Below, one piece after another: positions 26,846 to 37,831 of a stretch of DNA of 64,000 nucleotides. Origin of the DNA: Flavobacteriaceae bacterium (GTDB lineage Bacteria; Bacteroidota; Bacteroidia; Flavobacteriales; Flavobacteriaceae); assembly GCA_018699935.1 (NCBI GenBank), contig JABISF010000036.1, positions 1 to 64,000 of the forward strand, written 5' to 3'. Made by a program: the position numbers and the translations under genes. Each line of letters starts with the position of its first letter. Position 1 is the first letter of the stretch. The notes under the pieces are model-generated. The model ran no database searches and was not told the DNA's origin. It saw only the letters and a program-made list of their open reading frames with translations.

Positions 26846-28681
26846 TTAAAACTGATATTTCAGGCTGAGCAAACCATTGCTCCCCGGCATGGGAACCAAA
26901 TTGGTTTCGCTATATAGGGTATTTAAAATATTGTTGGCACTGAGATCGATAGTAAAATGCCCTTTTTGCCATTGCAGATTGACATCTAGAACGGTATAAC
27001 CCTCTTGCTCGGGACGTTGCCCGTATTTCAGTGCAGTGGTCAAAAGAAATTGTGAGGACAACTGCGCTAGAGAAGCAAACGTAAAATGATGTTTTAAAGA
27101 ATTGATGCTGTATCTGGAAAAATTCACTTCCGCTTCCTTTAAATCGTCCACTAAATAGGTGTAGCCCATTTTAAGGCGTTGGGACTGTTTACCGATAAGA
27201 AACTGATACTGAACTTCAGTCTCCACCCCTTGTGTTTGAAGAGCAGCGATATTTTCGGCTTTCCAAAGGTCGGCGGCACTACTTTTCACATAATCAATCA
27301 GATTTTTGGATCGGCGAGTAAAATAGGCTACATAAAAATTCCATTGCAAAGGTGTATAACGCAGACCCAACTCTGCCGCCAAAGCTTGTTCGGGTTTTAA
27401 GTCGGCATTTCCTATAGTGGTTCTATCCCTGTAGTACAAATCCGTATACGTAGGAATGCGATACGTATAACCCATATTTCCATAGATGCGCCAGCTGTTG
27501 TTGAGCTGAACTCCCAAATCCAATCCGGGATAGGCAAATGCCCCAAAATCGCTGTATCTATTCACAGCAATACCGGGGGTCAAATCAATGAGATCCCAAA
27601 AAGAAAAGCGTTGTTCCAAAAACAAAGCAAAAGTTTCCCGATGATGTTGACCTAAATTATTACTGGAAATGGAAACTCTGGACACATCAACCCCCACGCC
27701 TGTTATACCATAATCGGACACATAAGTGGCGTGCAATGCCGTTCCTAGCTTATGTGTTATATGCCAATTCTCATATATTTCTGGTTGCGAACGGAGGTAA
27801 ATATAATGATCCTGCCCTCTCCGCCAATAGAGCTTGGGACGCAGCCGCCAGTTGTTGATTCGAACATCGGATTGAACAGCAAGCAAGCTCGCTTCGGTTT
27901 CTTCATACTGATCTTTGGCCTCGGGCGAGGCATAAAAACCATTGGCGCCAAACTTACGCCCGCCATAGGTGGCTAATAATTGAATTGGAAAGGTGGTTGC
28001 TTTTCTAAAATCAGCCTTGACAAATGCATTGTAATTATTAAAATCGGTATTGTAACGATAACCCTCAGACTTCATCCGAGAGAAATCAGCTACAAAATTG
28101 GATTTCGCATCACTTCTATGAACGTTTACCCCTCCAAAAAGCTGTCCGTAAGAACCGCCTTTAAGGCGCACTTGACCCCCTGATGGAGTTTCTTTTTTGG
28201 TAACAATATTGACGGCACCCGTAAAAGCATTTTGACCATACACCCTTGAGGCTGGTCCTTTGATGACCTCTATTCGTTCAATCATGGCTATTGGGGGCAA
28301 GAAATTGAGGCTGTGATGCCCCGTTTGAGCATCATCCATAGGAATGCCATCGATGAGTAAAAGCGTTTGATCAAAACCCCCGCCACGCAGGTATAAATCG
28401 GCCTGAGTACCAGCCAAACCTCTGCGCCGAATATCAACTCCAGCGATTTGTTGCAATGCCGCTACAGCAGTCACAAAACCGCTTTGCTGCAATTGTTCTG
28501 CAGTAATCCACTGAATCGTCCGAGAGTCTTTGGAAAAAGGAATGTCGATTCGGTTGGAGGAAACAACGACTTCTTTTAAATTTTGATTTTTGCTTATGCT
28601 ATCGTTTTGCGCATAAAGGGACAGAGCAGGAAAAAGAAGCCCTATTATATACACAAAAACAAAGCGTTTTGATATACTCAT
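26846..28681 (-). CDS. BtuB-like TonB-dependent receptor
   Basis: Starting at 28681 (MSISKRF) the protein has 611 residues: a signal peptide ending LSLYAQ, a TonB-box-like NLKEVVVSSNRID, the plug domain (LQQIAGVDIRRRG, LYLRGGGFDQTLLLIDG, IEVIKGPASRVYGQNAFTGAVNIV) and a 22-strand barrel ending in an aromatic residue (LLSLKYQF). Size and plug resemble the vitamin B12 receptor group, but no cobalamin riboswitch or transport genes are nearby, so the ligand is open. It follows atpC by 36 bases on the same strand. Confidence 0.88.
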   Translation of the reverse strand: MSISKRFVFVYIIGLLFPALSLYAQNDSISKNQNLKEVVVSSNRIDIPFSKDSRTIQWITAEQLQQSGFVTAVAALQQIAGVDIRRRGLAGTQADLYLRGGGFDQTLLLIDGIPMDDAQTGHHSLNFLPPIAMIERIEVIKGPASRVYGQNAFTGAVNIVTKKETPSGGQVRLKGGSYGQLFGGVNVHRSDAKSNFVADFSRMKSEGYRYNTDFNNYNAFVKADFRKATTFPIQLLATYGGRKFGANGFYASPEAKDQYEETEASLLAVQSDVRINNWRLRPKLYWRRGQDHYIYLRSQPEIYENWHITHKLGTALHATYVSDYGITGVGVDVSRVSISSNNLGQHHRETFALFLEQRFSFWDLIDLTPGIAVNRYSDFGAFAYPGLDLGVQLNNSWRIYGNMGYTYRIPTYTDLYYRDRTTIGNADLKPEQALAAELGLRYTPLQWNFYVAYFTRRSKNLIDYVKSSAADLWKAENIAALQTQGVETEVQYQFLIGKQSQRLKMGYTYLVDDLKEAEVNFSRYSINSLKHHFTFASLAQLSSQFLLTTALKYGQRPEQEGYTVLDVNLQWQKGHFTIDLSANNILNTLYSETNLVPMPGSNGLLSLKYQF

Positions 28682-28717
28682 AAAATTGGAAAATAGGGGC
28701 AAAAATAGAACTACGAA

Positions 28718-28993
28718 CTAGTCCGTCAACAAAATAACTTTGTTGTCGCGCATTTCAATCGCTCCCGAAGTAATATCGAAGAGTGTCCAGTCCCCTTCAT
28801 TTCTAAATTTATCTTGAACCGCAGCGGCTACTTCAAGTCGTCCGGCAATCTTTACTGTCCCTTCGATTAAAGTAGAAACTATGGGCGCATGGTGATCTAA
28901 TACTTGAAAAGAGCCAGAACTTCCGGGAAGAATCAAACTGGATACTTCACCACTAAAGAGACGGGCTTCGGGGGATACAATTTCGAGCTGCAT
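28718..28993 (-). CDS. atpC: ATP synthase F1 epsilon subunit
   Basis: The 91-residue protein contains only the N-terminal beta-sandwich of epsilon (MQLEIVSPEARLFSGEVSSL, PGSSGSFQVLDHHAPIVSTL) and lacks the C-terminal two-helix inhibitory domain. This short form is usual in Bacteroidota. It lies four bases downstream of atpD. Lack of the helical domain means epsilon-type self-inhibition is not expected. Confidence 0.95.
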   Translation of the reverse strand: MQLEIVSPEARLFSGEVSSLILPGSSGSFQVLDHHAPIVSTLIEGTVKIAGRLEVAAAVQDKFRNEGDWTLFDITSGAIEMRDNKVILLTD

Positions 28994-28997
28994 GATT

Positions 28998-30518
<1,521 letters not shown>

Positions 30519-30553
30519 TTAAAGAATTATTTTACTAATTGATTTTAAAGCTG

Positions 30554-30561
30554 CAAATATA
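30554..30561 (-). promoter_or_regulatory. -7 promoter box (TATATTTG) for atpDC
   Basis: On the minus strand TATATTTG matches the TAnnTTTG consensus, about 45 bases before the atpD start. The rest of the 247-base gap up to 30756 shows no gene or clear terminator. Confidence 0.6.
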
Positions 30562-30756
30562 CAGTCTTCCATCTAAAAAATACCCTAGATTTAATTTTTT
30601 TGCGCGCTTTTCAGAATTTTATTCTGTTGCCTATAAAAAGTAAAAAAGATTCCCCCTGAATTGGGGCTTGGACTGTTTCAGAAATTGTAGGAGCTGCGTT
30701 AAAAAAGTAGCGCAATAAACCTTGTTTCAATCTTATTTTAGGGTAATAGTATTACA

Positions 30757-31242
30757 TTAATCATACGCCAAGACTAATAATTCTGCCACACAGGCAGGCT
30801 TGTCTTGTCCTTCAATTTCAATGGTAATTTCCAGTTTATATTTTGCTCCAGAAGGGAGAGCGGTAAACTCCATCAAACGAACGCGACCTCGAACTCGTGC
30901 CCCTGAGGGAGTGGCCGCAGGAAATCGCACTTTGTCCAAGCCGTAATTGATCACTCGGGAAACCCCTTCAATCGCATAGGCATCAAACATGATTTTGGAG
31001 CACATGGAGAGTGTTAAAAACCCATGAGCAATCGTTTGTTGGTAGGGTGACTCTTTTGCGCAACGCTCTTGATCCAAATGAATCCATTGTTCGTCTTGGG
31101 TGATGCTCGCAAAGTGGTTGATCCGCTCTTGATCCATGACCAACCAAGGCGTAAGCCCCAGTTCTTTCCCAACAACTGGTTCCATTTCAGCGAGTTGTTT
31201 GAAATGCGAGCGATAGGAAGTTGATGCTCCTTGTGATTCCAT
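30757..31242 (-). CDS. MaoC-family (R)-enoyl-CoA hydratase-like protein
   Basis: The 161-residue protein is a single hot-dog MaoC domain. The hydratase signature is present: WLVMDQERINHFASITQDEQWIH carries the catalytic Asp/His region, and PYQQTIAHGFLTLSM the second motif. Such enzymes hydrate enoyl-CoA to (R)-3-hydroxyacyl-CoA or act in polyketide- or PHA-type pathways. The neighbouring short-chain reductase (87 bases upstream) would interconvert 3-oxo and 3-hydroxy acyl groups, so the two may work in sequence. Confidence 0.85.
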   Translation of the reverse strand: MESQGASTSYRSHFKQLAEMEPVVGKELGLTPWLVMDQERINHFASITQDEQWIHLDQERCAKESPYQQTIAHGFLTLSMCSKIMFDAYAIEGVSRVINYGLDKVRFPAATPSGARVRGRVRLMEFTALPSGAKYKLEITIEIEGQDKPACVAELLVLAYD

Positions 31243-31329
31243 AAGATCGTTATTTGGGTTAAACTTTTGATTATTGATGTTCCCTATTTTAAATGGTTCT
31301 TTTACATAAACGAAAATAGAAAGACTGGA

Positions 31330-32073
31330 TTACATAGGCATGGCACCGCCATTGGCGTGTAAGGTAATGCCCGAAATGTATCCCGCTTCTTTGGAGGCTA
31401 AAAACAAATACGCATATCCCATATCTTCCACGGTCCCTATTCTTCCCACAGGAATTTGAGCAATTTGTTGCTCGATCACGGCTTTAGGCATAGAATCAGT
31501 CATCTCTGATTTTATAAACCCGGGAGCCACTGCATTCACGGTTACTCCATATCGGCCTAATTCTTTGCACAAAGCTCTTGTAAAGCCTGCAATCCCGGCT
31601 TTGGTGGCGGCATAATTGGTTTGCCCAAAAGCCCCTTGAAAGCCATTGATGGAAGAGGCCGATACAATCCTTCCATAGCCCGCTGCTTTCATATGGGGTA
31701 CTACTGCTTTACAGGTGATGAACAAGGCATTTAAATTGACATTCATCACCGTGTCCCAATCCGATTGCTCCATTTTCAGGAACGAACGATCGCGAATGAC
31801 CCCAGCATTGTTGATCAAAATATCAATTTTTTGGTGCTTTTCGATGAGCTGCGCCACCGCAGCTTCTACTTCACTTTTGGAAGTGATATCGACTTTCTGA
31901 TAAAAGATCGAAGCCCCACTTTGTGCGATTCGAGCAGCAGTTTCAGCACCTGAATCCAAGACGTCCCAAAGGGCAACCGTCGCTCCGGCTTTGCAAAATA
32001 GCTCACAAATACCCGCACCAATACCTCGAGCTCCTCCGGTAACGATGGCCACTTGACCTTCTAAACGTATCAT
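31330..32073 (-). CDS. Short-chain dehydrogenase, 3-oxoacyl-ACP/acetoacetyl-CoA reductase type
   Basis: The 247-residue classical SDR has the NADP-binding GGARGIGAGI, NNAG, the catalytic Ser in SASSINGFQG and YAATK (about 150-155), and the C-terminal SGITLHANGGAMPM. Sequence is FabG/PhaB-like, reducing 3-oxoacyl groups with NADPH. Location away from fab genes and next to a MaoC hydratase suggests a specialised acyl-CoA route rather than the main fatty-acid cycle. Confidence 0.88.
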   Translation of the reverse strand: MIRLEGQVAIVTGGARGIGAGICELFCKAGATVALWDVLDSGAETAARIAQSGASIFYQKVDITSKSEVEAAVAQLIEKHQKIDILINNAGVIRDRSFLKMEQSDWDTVMNVNLNALFITCKAVVPHMKAAGYGRIVSASSINGFQGAFGQTNYAATKAGIAGFTRALCKELGRYGVTVNAVAPGFIKSEMTDSMPKAVIEQQIAQIPVGRIGTVEDMGYAYLFLASKEAGYISGITLHANGGAMPM

Positions 32074-32171
32074 TTGTAGTTGCTTTTGTTAAAGATAAGA
32101 TTCCCTCGCTAGTTATACAAACTAAGGACGTCCAATTTTATCCCAACGCATTGAAAAGGGTTGCGTATAAA

Positions 32172-32206
32172 GCAAAAAAAAGACTGCACTAAGGCAGTCT
32201 TTCTTT
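32172..32206 (-). terminator. Rho-independent terminator of the large receptor gene
   Basis: AAAGACTGC (32179-32187) pairs with GCAGTCTTT (32194-32202). On the minus strand it is followed by eight T. It lies 18 bases after the receptor stop and may also work on the plus strand, where the T tract is interrupted. Confidence 0.75.
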
Positions 32207-32219
32207 ATTGCTATAAAAT

Positions 32220-35200
32220 CTACTGAAGATCGATAGTTGCTTTGAGCAATACACGTCTTCCTATGATGGGCATTTGTGGAAATGCTCTGTATTTTTGATT
32301 GAACAAGTTGGTGGCAGAAAGATCCAACGAAAAATTATCTGAAATTTGATAACCAAAGTTGGTGTCTACTAGGTTTTTCTTTTGAACCGTTCCGGAGAAA
32401 AACCCTTGATTGGATTCAAACTCATCATCGTGTTGAAATGACAAGGCTGCTCTGAAACCTGAGTCGGCATTAAAATTAACTCCCGTTCTGTATTTGAATC
32501 TAGGCGCATTCAAATAGGAAGAAAAAGGAAGATCATCATCGTCTGCCGCGCCGGGAATCCATTCATTTTGACTCAACCAAGAGGCATTCCCCCACCAAGA
32601 CCAATTTTCAGAAGCTCTATACTTGAGCGAAATATCCGCCCCCACATGACTCCGTGTCGCATCTCCAAATCGTCGATAACCTGCCGGGATGTGTGTTATG
32701 CCGTCGTTTTGTGGAACGCTTTGCGTCTCTACGGTTCCGAAAACACTGGTGATTGGAGTAATCGCATTGGCGTAACCAGCACCTCCGAGTGCAAAGGCTT
32801 GTCCTACCCCGCCTGCCAGTTGGGCAATGGCTCCCTCAATATTAGCCGGAATTAATCCCGCAGCAGTTGCCGCCGTAGCATCTGCTACAGAGGGAATCGC
32901 TTGAGAACCGGGAAAAAGAGCGTCAGCAGGAAGTCCCGTTTCCCAAAAAATTTCGGGAATTCCTAATATATTTTGATATTGTGCCTCTACTTGTTGACGT
33001 ACCGCCGCTGTAACAGCGGCAGTAGTAGCTGCAGTGATCACAGCGTTAATGGTTGGGTCGGCAGCAAAATCAGCCGCAACAGCATTACTTAAATCTTGAG
33101 AGATATTTTCAGACCCTGTCAATCTATAGGTAGGTCCTATTGCAGTAAATTGAGTAAATCCTGTTCTTTCATAAGTGTATACATCAATGCCTAAAGACCA
33201 TTTGTCTCCCAACAGTCCTTTGTAACCCACTTCCCAAGATTTTAAAGTTCCAATAGCCGCAGAGCCCGTTCCAGCGAGCGAATTCATGGCTTCTCCATTA
33301 AACAAGTTATACGGGGATAGGGTTCCTGTGGTTTTATCCAAACTAGGTCCAGCATAATTGTTGAAAAAGTTTTGGACAAAGGGCAACAAGCCGGCGGTTT
33401 GTGGACTCGCTCCCAATCCAGCATAAAGTGCTTCTAAAGTGGGGGCTGCCACTGCTCCATAAGGAATGGCCAAAGGAAGGCTAGAGGTTCCATAAGGAAG
33501 CGTAACGCCTCCCGTACCTGTTAATTCTATGGGTGCTCCGGAAGCAAACTCTTGGGGGTTGATTTGACCCGATAACCAAACATCTAAGACCCCTGGAGCT
33601 GGTGATGAAACCGGAAAATCAATATAGGTTTCCAATGCGGAAGGACCATAAGTGGCCACATTATAGGAAAGTCTGAAGGAACTTTTAGGACTTACTTTAT
33701 AAACCATTGCAAGTCGTGGAGCAATTGCTCCTTTATCGATAAAGTTAAATTGATCGTAACGCAAGGCATAAGTCAAATCAATTTTTTCACCTAATCGAGA
33801 AGTCCCTTGACCGTAAACACCAGTAATTACATAATCATCAGTGTCATCATTTCTACCATAAAGTGTGTATTCTGAATCGGATGCGGTGTTTCTGTAGTCC
33901 GTTCCAACGGTGAAATTAGAATCTAAAAAATTGGGGGCATCAAAGTTATATTGCAATTGCGCTTCTAAAGAAGTTCGTTTTGCCACCTGACGAAAGCCTG
34001 TTCCATATAAGAAGGTAGGATGCTCTGCATCTCCTCCATCGTTATAGTTGTAATACACTTGGGCAAATAAACCTCCTCTTTGCAAACGCCCTTGCGCCCA
34101 ATAGTCACTTCCTTGGGTGTATCCAACACCTTGAGAATTGAAAAATAATCCGCCTCCATTGTTAACACCCCCGGCAATTACCCCAGAAGTATTGTCGTTG
34201 GGACGAAACTCAAGATGTGCATTAACGGCAAAGTTTTGATATTCAGAGGCCATCGGGTTGCCATCTCCATCGGGATCTAAATCGGAAGCAGTGAGCAATG
34301 TGGTTCCGGCCTGAGTTGCATCCACCACTTTGTTTTTAATAGCGGGTTGTCTGACCGTGCTTTGAAATGTTGAAATAAAGTCGGCATCTTCAACGGGATC
34401 AAGGATGAAATCGTTCCCTCGATTGAAACGTGCGTTTATTTTATATCCAAAAGTTTTACTGTCATTTCGGGCAGCATGACGGAGGGCACCTCCAAAAGTA
34501 GAAAGACTACCGCCATACATTTCCACCGTGGTTCCGGGATAATCAATGGGTTTTTTGGTGAGAAAGTGAACCACACCGGAAGTTACTCCTGGGCCATACA
34601 AGGCAGAGGCTGCACCACGCACCACTTCAACACGCTCTATATCAATATTGGAAAGTCCCGTTTGAAAACTAAAAAAGGAACCTGCAGATGGGGTAACCAA
34701 ATATCTGTAGTCCAAAATCGGAAAGGTAGAAGTACCAAAGACTCCCGAACCGGCTCTCATTTCAATGTTTAATGAATTGGCGGAATGTTGTTGAATCTGA
34801 ACTCCGGGGATATTGACCAAGTTTCTTACCGGATCGGTAACATTGGGCGAATTTTGTAAATCTTTGGAAGAAATTATCGAAACCGAAGCAGGAGCATCCT
34901 GAACTTTCTCGGCACGTCTGGAAGCTGAAATGATCACCTCATCAAGGTTTTGACCAAATTCCAAAGCAACCGTGATTTGTTGATCGGCGGAGGTGATGTC
35001 AATTACTTGGGATTCAAATCCAATAGAACTCACCTCAATTTGAAAGGGAATATCAGCACTGGTATTCAATGTGAAATTTCCGTCAAAGTCAGTGGCTGTA
35101 CCGGTATTTGAACCTAATACGATAATATTTGCGCCGGGCAGCGACTCCCCAGAATCGGCATCAGTAACGACACCCGATATGGAGGATTGTGCATGAAGGA

Positions 35201-35261
35201 CACTCGCCGCGAAGCATAACACGGTAAATATCGCTGTTTTAAAAAAGTTTTGTCTTTTCAT
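32220..35261 (-). CDS. TonB-dependent receptor with CarboxypepD_reg-like domain and Ala-rich inserts
   Basis: The 1013-residue protein has a signal peptide (1-24, ending VLHAQ). A CarboxypepD_reg-like beta domain follows (about 27-112; ISGVVTDADSGESLPGANI), then a plug with NLDEVIISASRRAEKVQDAP, VEVVRGAASALYGPGV and a barrel ending in TIDLQ. About 100 extra residues near 750-860 are very rich in Ala and poor in charge (ADPTINAVITAATTAAVTAA, then VADATAATAAGLIPANIEG). They probably form an extended extracellular loop. No SusD gene is adjacent. A similar, smaller insert lies near residues 575-640. Substrate is unknown. Confidence 0.88.
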   Translation of the reverse strand: MKRQNFFKTAIFTVLCFAASVLHAQSSISGVVTDADSGESLPGANIIVLGSNTGTATDFDGNFTLNTSADIPFQIEVSSIGFESQVIDITSADQQITVALEFGQNLDEVIISASRRAEKVQDAPASVSIISSKDLQNSPNVTDPVRNLVNIPGVQIQQHSANSLNIEMRAGSGVFGTSTFPILDYRYLVTPSAGSFFSFQTGLSNIDIERVEVVRGAASALYGPGVTSGVVHFLTKKPIDYPGTTVEMYGGSLSTFGGALRHAARNDSKTFGYKINARFNRGNDFILDPVEDADFISTFQSTVRQPAIKNKVVDATQAGTTLLTASDLDPDGDGNPMASEYQNFAVNAHLEFRPNDNTSGVIAGGVNNGGGLFFNSQGVGYTQGSDYWAQGRLQRGGLFAQVYYNYNDGGDAEHPTFLYGTGFRQVAKRTSLEAQLQYNFDAPNFLDSNFTVGTDYRNTASDSEYTLYGRNDDTDDYVITGVYGQGTSRLGEKIDLTYALRYDQFNFIDKGAIAPRLAMVYKVSPKSSFRLSYNVATYGPSALETYIDFPVSSPAPGVLDVWLSGQINPQEFASGAPIELTGTGGVTLPYGTSSLPLAIPYGAVAAPTLEALYAGLGASPQTAGLLPFVQNFFNNYAGPSLDKTTGTLSPYNLFNGEAMNSLAGTGSAAIGTLKSWEVGYKGLLGDKWSLGIDVYTYERTGFTQFTAIGPTYRLTGSENISQDLSNAVAADFAADPTINAVITAATTAAVTAAVRQQVEAQYQNILGIPEIFWETGLPADALFPGSQAIPSVADATAATAAGLIPANIEGAIAQLAGGVGQAFALGGAGYANAITPITSVFGTVETQSVPQNDGITHIPAGYRRFGDATRSHVGADISLKYRASENWSWWGNASWLSQNEWIPGAADDDDLPFSSYLNAPRFKYRTGVNFNADSGFRAALSFQHDDEFESNQGFFSGTVQKKNLVDTNFGYQISDNFSLDLSATNLFNQKYRAFPQMPIIGRRVLLKATIDLQ

Positions 35262-35597
35262 AATCAGTTTGTTTTTTAGTTGTATCCGTCTTTTAATTAG
35301 GCCGTTAAGGGTAAGAAGTGGAAAGTTGTCAATGTAATTTATAATAAAAAAATATGGGAAGTAAGTTAGTACATTTTTTAATGTTACTTATTAATTAGAT
35401 TCATTTTTAACGCTTTATTGGGCGATTTTTTGGTTTTACTGAAAAAAACATAAAGCTCCCCCATAACTATCCAATAGGAACTATTTAATTTTATGAATTG
35501 ATAGAATGCCGGTCTTACGCAATTAAATTTTGACCAAACTTCAGAGATTGTCTTAAAATGTGTATTTTTCAATTTCATTAACTCTAGTGCTCTACTA
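35262..35597. other. 336-base gap between receptor and acyltransferase genes
   Basis: The gap serves as leader and promoter region for the divergent receptor (minus) and PlsC-like (plus) genes. A 64-codon frame (35384-35578, minus) runs through it, but nothing in its peptide is recognisable and it sits in the receptor's 5' region. No riboswitch was recognised. Confidence 0.4.
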
Positions 35598-36632
35598 TTG
35601 AAAAAGCTTGTCTATTATTTTGTCAAATATCTGTTGTGGTGTTACAATGATCTTTTTTTTAGAACCATAAAAATTTACGGAAAAGAGCGCATTCCTCAAG
35701 ACGGAGGCGTACTCTATTCTCCCAACCATCAGGCGGCCTTTCTGGATCCTTTGCTCGTTGGAGCATATACGCCAAAAAGAATTACTTCCTTAACCCGAAG
35801 CGATGTTTTTGGGGGTCCTTTACAGTGGTTTTTGGATGCTTTTCAAATGCTGCCTGTGTATCGGATACGAAATGGTTACAGCAGTTTAAAAAACAATGAT
35901 GCCACTTTTGAAAAATGCTATTCGATTTTGGGCAATGGCGGAAATCTCAACATGTTTTCCGAGGGGGGTCATCACGATGAATATTATCTCCAAAACCTTT
36001 CTAAAGGGAGTAGTCGTTTGGCGTATCAAGCGCAAAAAGTCAATCCCGGGAAAAAGGTATACCTAATGCCGGTGGGTTTGAATTACGGCAACCATCGTCA
36101 AGCGCGCATTACTTTACATTTGGTATTTGGCGAACCTATATTGATTAGCGAGATGATGAACCCCAACAACACCGACGCCGAAAACATCAATACGCTGCGC
36201 GCGTTGTTACAAGACCGTATGAAAGATTGCATGTGGCTCCCCGAAAAGGACGCACTTTATCCAGAGAAAAAATTACGCATCAACAAACGCACTACAGAAC
36301 TGGAGTTTTCGCATTTGAAAAAAATACTTGCTGAGGATTACGAAAAGCTTCCTAAAAGAGAACAAATAACGGCGGCAAAGCAAAACTTGGCTTCCTTACT
36401 CGCACTCCCCAACCTCATTCCGCTCTGGGCTACCCGAAAAATAAATGGGCTTTTTGAGGATATTGTATTTACAAGTTCCATCAAATATGCCTCTGGTTTT
36501 ACGGTCTTTGCTTTGTGGTGGTTAATCAGTTGCTCCTTGCTGGGTGGATTCTTTGGAAACCCCGTCGCTATTGCTTTTTTGGCTGTTAGTATTGGAAGTT
36601 TATTTTGGAGGCAAAAGATATTGTTATATTAA
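35598..36632 (+). CDS. PlsC-like glycerol-phosphate acyltransferase
   Basis: The 344-residue protein probably starts at TTG 35598 (MKKLVYYFVKYLLW). The acyltransferase motif is NHQAAFLD (43-50), with five residues between His and Asp, and the second motif is FSEGGHH (120-126). Two hydrophobic segments near the C-terminus (about 300-340) indicate membrane attachment. It likely transfers an acyl chain to a lysophospholipid or glycerol phosphate; substrate is not determinable. It is not in an obvious operon. Confidence 0.82.
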   Translation: MKKLVYYFVKYLLWCYNDLFFRTIKIYGKERIPQDGGVLYSPNHQAAFLDPLLVGAYTPKRITSLTRSDVFGGPLQWFLDAFQMLPVYRIRNGYSSLKNNDATFEKCYSILGNGGNLNMFSEGGHHDEYYLQNLSKGSSRLAYQAQKVNPGKKVYLMPVGLNYGNHRQARITLHLVFGEPILISEMMNPNNTDAENINTLRALLQDRMKDCMWLPEKDALYPEKKLRINKRTTELEFSHLKKILAEDYEKLPKREQITAAKQNLASLLALPNLIPLWATRKINGLFEDIVFTSSIKYASGFTVFALWWLISCSLLGGFFGNPVAIAFLAVSIGSLFWRQKILLY

Positions 36633-36774
36633 AATAATATTTAATAGTTTTTATCTATTATTCGATTTATTATTCTCCTTTATTTTTTTAAATATACTCA
36701 TAATTAGTGGTTTATCAATTATAAATAAATTTAGTATCATTTTTATTTATAGTAACTTATTAACGCACTCTTCG

Positions 36775-36782
36775 TACCTTTG
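36775..36782 (+). promoter_or_regulatory. -7 promoter box (TACCTTTG) for ypdA, near-leaderless
   Basis: TACCTTTG matches TAnnTTTG and ends five bases before the ypdA ATG, so the transcript would start at or just before the start codon. Confidence 0.6.
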
Positions 36783-36787
36783 CAACT

Positions 36788-37753
36788 ATGTTAGATCTTA
36801 TCATTATCGGAGCGGGTCCCATCGGGATGGCGTGTGGCATTTCAGCCCAGAAACAGGGACTTTCTTATGAAATCATTGAAAAAGGAACTTTGGTAAATTC
36901 CATATACCACTATCCCCAAAACATGACTTTTTTTTCCACCTCCGATCGCTTGGAGATCGGGAACATTCCTTTTATATCACACAATCCAAAACCCACTCGG
37001 TCAGAAGCTTTGGAGTACTATCGAAGAGTAGCTATGCATTGGCAGCTTAACATCCGTCTCTATGAAGCGGTGGAAAATGTCAAAAGTTTACATCCCGGGT
37101 TTGAGGTGCATACGTCCAAAGGAAGTTATCGAGCGCACAATATGGTGGTGGCTTCGGGCTTTTACGACCTTCCCTATCTACTCAACGTAAAAGGAGAAGA
37201 ACTTCCAAAAGTATTACATTATTATTCCGAACCCCATCCTTTTTTTGGGATGAATATAGTCGTTGTCGGCGCGGCCAACTCTGCCGTTGATGTGGCTTTG
37301 GAAACCTACCGAAAAGGCGCCAAAAGTGTCACCATGATTATCCGAGAGCCGAAAATTGGAGAAAACGTGAAATATTGGGCACGCCCCGATATTGTCAATC
37401 GGATTGAAGAAGGGAGCATCCCTGCCTATTTTGATTCCGAGATTACGGAAATTACTCCCACCGAAGTGCACTTTAAAACACCCGAGGGGAATAAAACCAT
37501 TGCCAACGATTTTGTGTTGGCGATGACAGGGTATCAACCCAATTTTGCACTATTGGAACAATTGGGCGTCGACTTTCAGACAGATACTTTTAGAACTCCA
37601 AAGTATACTCCTGAGACGATGGCCTCCAATGCCCCGGGTGTCTACCTTGCCGGAGTGGTTTGTGGGGGATACAAAACCAATAAATGGTTTATCGAAAATT
37701 CTCGGGAACACGCAGAGCGAATCACCGCTGCGATTCAAAGCGCTAAAGGATAA
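36788..37753 (+). CDS. ypdA: YpdA family bacillithiol disulfide reductase-like flavoprotein
   Basis: The 321-residue FAD/NAD(P) oxidoreductase has the FAD motif GAGPIGMACGI (7-17) and the NADPH motif VVGAANSAVDVALE (about 158-171). The FAD-binding end motif is GVYLAGVVCGG. The NMTFFSTSDRLEIGNIPF segment is typical of YpdA, which reduces bacillithiol disulfide with NADPH. Flavobacteria make bacillithiol, so the role fits; no bsh gene is in the window. Confidence 0.88.
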   Translation: MLDLIIIGAGPIGMACGISAQKQGLSYEIIEKGTLVNSIYHYPQNMTFFSTSDRLEIGNIPFISHNPKPTRSEALEYYRRVAMHWQLNIRLYEAVENVKSLHPGFEVHTSKGSYRAHNMVVASGFYDLPYLLNVKGEELPKVLHYYSEPHPFFGMNIVVVGAANSAVDVALETYRKGAKSVTMIIREPKIGENVKYWARPDIVNRIEEGSIPAYFDSEITEITPTEVHFKTPEGNKTIANDFVLAMTGYQPNFALLEQLGVDFQTDTFRTPKYTPETMASNAPGVYLAGVVCGGYKTNKWFIENSREHAERITAAIQSAKG

Positions 37754-37831
37754 TATTCAAATATCCATTATGAATTTCACCCGCTGAGCATTCCGATAAG
37801 TTTAGTACTTTAGACTTTTAGGATTTATTTA

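Noticed and set aside
28682..28717. Cobalamin riboswitch before the BtuB-like receptor
   Set aside because: Only 36 bases separate it from atpC; no room for such an element.
35384..35578. 64-codon minus-strand frame between the large receptor and PlsC-like genes
   Set aside because: No recognisable motif, signal or neighbour logic; it lies in the receptor leader region and could be chance. Not listed as a gene.
36544..36870. 108-codon plus frame between PlsC-like and ypdA
   Set aside because: It overlaps both genes out of frame and its product is low-complexity hydrophobic; the gap is AT-rich leader DNA.
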